The notes beneath the pieces were generated by a model that saw only the letters and a program-made list of their open reading frames with translations, did no database searches and had not been told where the DNA came from. A stretch of 6,319 nucleotides of DNA, taken from an uncultured Acidimicrobiaceae bacterium. GTDB taxonomy: Bacteria > Actinomycetota > Acidimicrobiia > Spongiisociales > UBA5794. The stretch is taken from the NCBI GenBank assembly GCA_947258635.1, contig CAMYJM010000163.1, forward strand, positions 1,684 to 8,002. The letters run 5' to 3'. This document shows positions 5,145 through 6,319 of this stretch, one piece after another (positions within the stretch are counted from its first letter, which is position 1; each line of letters begins with the position of its first letter). Position numbers and translations under genes: made by a program.

Positions 5145-6248
5145 ATGCGCATCGCGATCATTGAGCCGTACTTCGGGGGGTCCCACCAAGCCTGGGCCGA
5201 GGGCTATCGGGACCATTCGGTTCATGAGGTGGTGCTCGTCACACACGATGCCCGGTTCTGGAAGTGGCGCATGCACGGCAGCTACCTGACGCTGGCCGGC
5301 GAGTTTGCCACCCACGTCGAGAGCCACGGCCCGTTCGACCTGATCCTCGCTTCCGACATGGTTCACCTGGCGGCGTTCCTCGGCGCGGTTGGCCGGGCGC
5401 GTGCGGATGCGGCGGTGGTGCTCTACATGCACGAGAACCAGCTCAGCTATCCAATCTCGCCCCGTGACAACGTCGATGAGGCGTATGCCATGATCAACTG
5501 GGGTTCGATGCACGTCGCCGACGCGGTGTTTTTCAACTCCCGGTTCCACTACGACGCCTGGTTCGACGGGGTTGGTGCCCTGTTGAAGCGGTTCCCCGAC
5601 TACCGGCACTCTGCGTTGCTTCCTGCCGTGAGAGAGAAGTCGAGCATCCTCCCGGTCGGAGTAGATCTGGCGCGCCTCGAGGGCGTCCGTTCGTCCAAGG
5701 CGGACCGACCGCTGATCCTGTGGAACCAGAGGTGGGACTTCGACAAGGGGCCGGCCCCTTTTGCCGACGCCATGATCGACCTGGCAGCCACCCACGACTT
5801 CGATATCGCCCTGGCGGGGGAGCAGATCGGCGAGCTTCCCGATTTCACCAGGCTGCAAGACGCGTTGCCCGAGAGGATGCTCCACGTCGGCCATGCCCCG
5901 GACGCCGACTACATCCGGCTGCTCGCCTCAGCGGACATCGTTGTCTCGACTGCTACCCAGGAGTTCTTCGGGATTGCCATCACTGAGGCGATATATGCGG
6001 GTGCCTTCCCGGTGCTACCCGACCGACTGGTCTACCCGGAGCGGATCCCCCTCGCGCACCACGCGGCCTGCCTGTACTCCGAGGGGGAATTGGTCGACCG
6101 GCTGCGCTGGGCCCTCGACAACCCCGCGGAGCGGGCAGCCGTGGTCGCAGAGCTCCGCCCCGTCATGGCCGCCTTCGACTGGAGCCAAGTCGCCCCCGCC
6201 TACGACACCGCTTTCGAAAGTGTTCGTGCGCTCGACAGCGGTACATAG
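5145..6248 (+). CDS. DUF3524/GT4 glycosyltransferase, tRNA-queuosine alpha-mannosyltransferase-like (QTMAN/GTDC1 family)
   Basis: A 367-residue two-domain glycosyltransferase matching the family of animal GTDC1, the enzyme that mannosylates queuosine in tRNA-Asp. The N-terminal DUF3524-type domain (about 1-170) opens with MRIAIIEPYFGGSHQAWAEG, like the IIEAFYGGSH start of the animal protein, and carries the family signatures ARFWKWR (36-42), LYMHENQLSYP (93-103) and FFNSRFHYDAWF (129-140). The C-terminal GT4 Rossmann domain has LWNQRWDFDKGP (192-203) and the retaining-transferase E-x7-E motif (E273 to E281), followed by AGAFPVLP and DRLVYPE. No signal peptide or membrane helix is seen, so it should be cytoplasmic. 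By family it would transfer mannose from GDP-mannose to queuosine on tRNA, but the bacterial acceptor and donor are inferred only. It is alone on its unit, between the recR hairpin and a possible convergent gene. Family assignment is firm, exact reaction is not. Confidence 0.85.
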   Translation: MRIAIIEPYFGGSHQAWAEGYRDHSVHEVVLVTHDARFWKWRMHGSYLTLAGEFATHVESHGPFDLILASDMVHLAAFLGAVGRARADAAVVLYMHENQLSYPISPRDNVDEAYAMINWGSMHVADAVFFNSRFHYDAWFDGVGALLKRFPDYRHSALLPAVREKSSILPVGVDLARLEGVRSSKADRPLILWNQRWDFDKGPAPFADAMIDLAATHDFDIALAGEQIGELPDFTRLQDALPERMLHVGHAPDADYIRLLASADIVVSTATQEFFGIAITEAIYAGAFPVLPDRLVYPERIPLAHHAACLYSEGELVDRLRWALDNPAERAAVVAELRPVMAAFDWSQVAPAYDTAFESVRALDSGT

Positions 6249-6256
6249 TCGCCTCC

Positions 6257-6319
6257 TCAGGCCCCATCGCCGCCGAATTCGTGCGCAACGAAGACGTTCA
6301 CCCGCCGCACCGCCCCATC
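6257..6319 (-). CDS. Possible 3' end of a convergent gene (partial)
   Basis: On the minus strand an open frame enters from the right edge and ends in TGA at 6257-6259, only eight bases past the glycosyltransferase stop. The 20 visible residues end VNVFVAHEFGGDGA. The tight convergent placement resembles the junction at 829-832, but so short a piece cannot be assigned to a family, and a second minus-strand frame is also open across this stretch. Treat as tentative. Confidence 0.3.
   Translation of the reverse strand, partial: DGAVRRVNVFVAHEFGGDGA

Noticed and set aside
5010..5894. Minus-strand frame of 294 codons opposite the glycosyltransferase
   Set aside because: It crosses the palindrome and lies opposite a clearly coding gene; composition is His/Arg/Gly-rich with no domain, as expected of a mirror frame.

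Overview
This is a GC-rich chromosomal window with tightly packed genes. Gene content, GTG starts and signs of leaderless transcription fit a high-GC Gram-positive bacterium (Actinomycetota; an Acidimicrobiia-like lineage is my guess). No single gene proves this. I see no insertion sequence, CRISPR array, tRNA, rRNA or phage gene. Most of it is core housekeeping sequence. The least ordinary items are a bacterial homologue of the tRNA-queuosine mannosyltransferase family, an uncharacterised membrane-anchored protein beside dnaX, a long near-perfect palindrome, and a repeated start-site architecture.

Layout, left to right. At the left edge is the 3' part of a PhnE-type ABC transporter permease (+ strand). 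It converges on a minus-strand HAD-type 5'-nucleotidase, and the two genes share a CTAG in which both strands read TAG. The nucleotidase is the last gene of a minus-strand run. That run starts near 4032 with an uncharacterised two-helix membrane protein, continues with dnaX (clamp-loader tau subunit), and ends with the nucleotidase, which is coupled to dnaX by a GTGA overlap. A 98-bp divergent region (4033-4130) separates this run from a plus-strand pair, a YbaB/EbfC nucleoid protein and recR, overlapping as TGATG. A 60-bp hairpin follows recR. Then comes a monocistronic DUF3524/GT4 glycosyltransferase. The last 60 or so bases may hold the 3' end of a convergent minus-strand gene.

How the genes relate. 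dnaX, ybaB and recR form a widely conserved replication/repair neighbourhood, normally co-oriented. Here they survive as neighbours but dnaX is divergent and an extra gene lies between. The four genes that begin transcription units (the membrane protein, dnaX, ybaB and the glycosyltransferase) each have a TANNNT hexamer ending 6-7 nt before the start codon, whereas the internal genes (nucleotidase, recR) overlap the gene before them. This suggests leaderless mRNAs for leading genes and translational coupling for followers. It also moves the likely dnaX start to the GTG at 3155.
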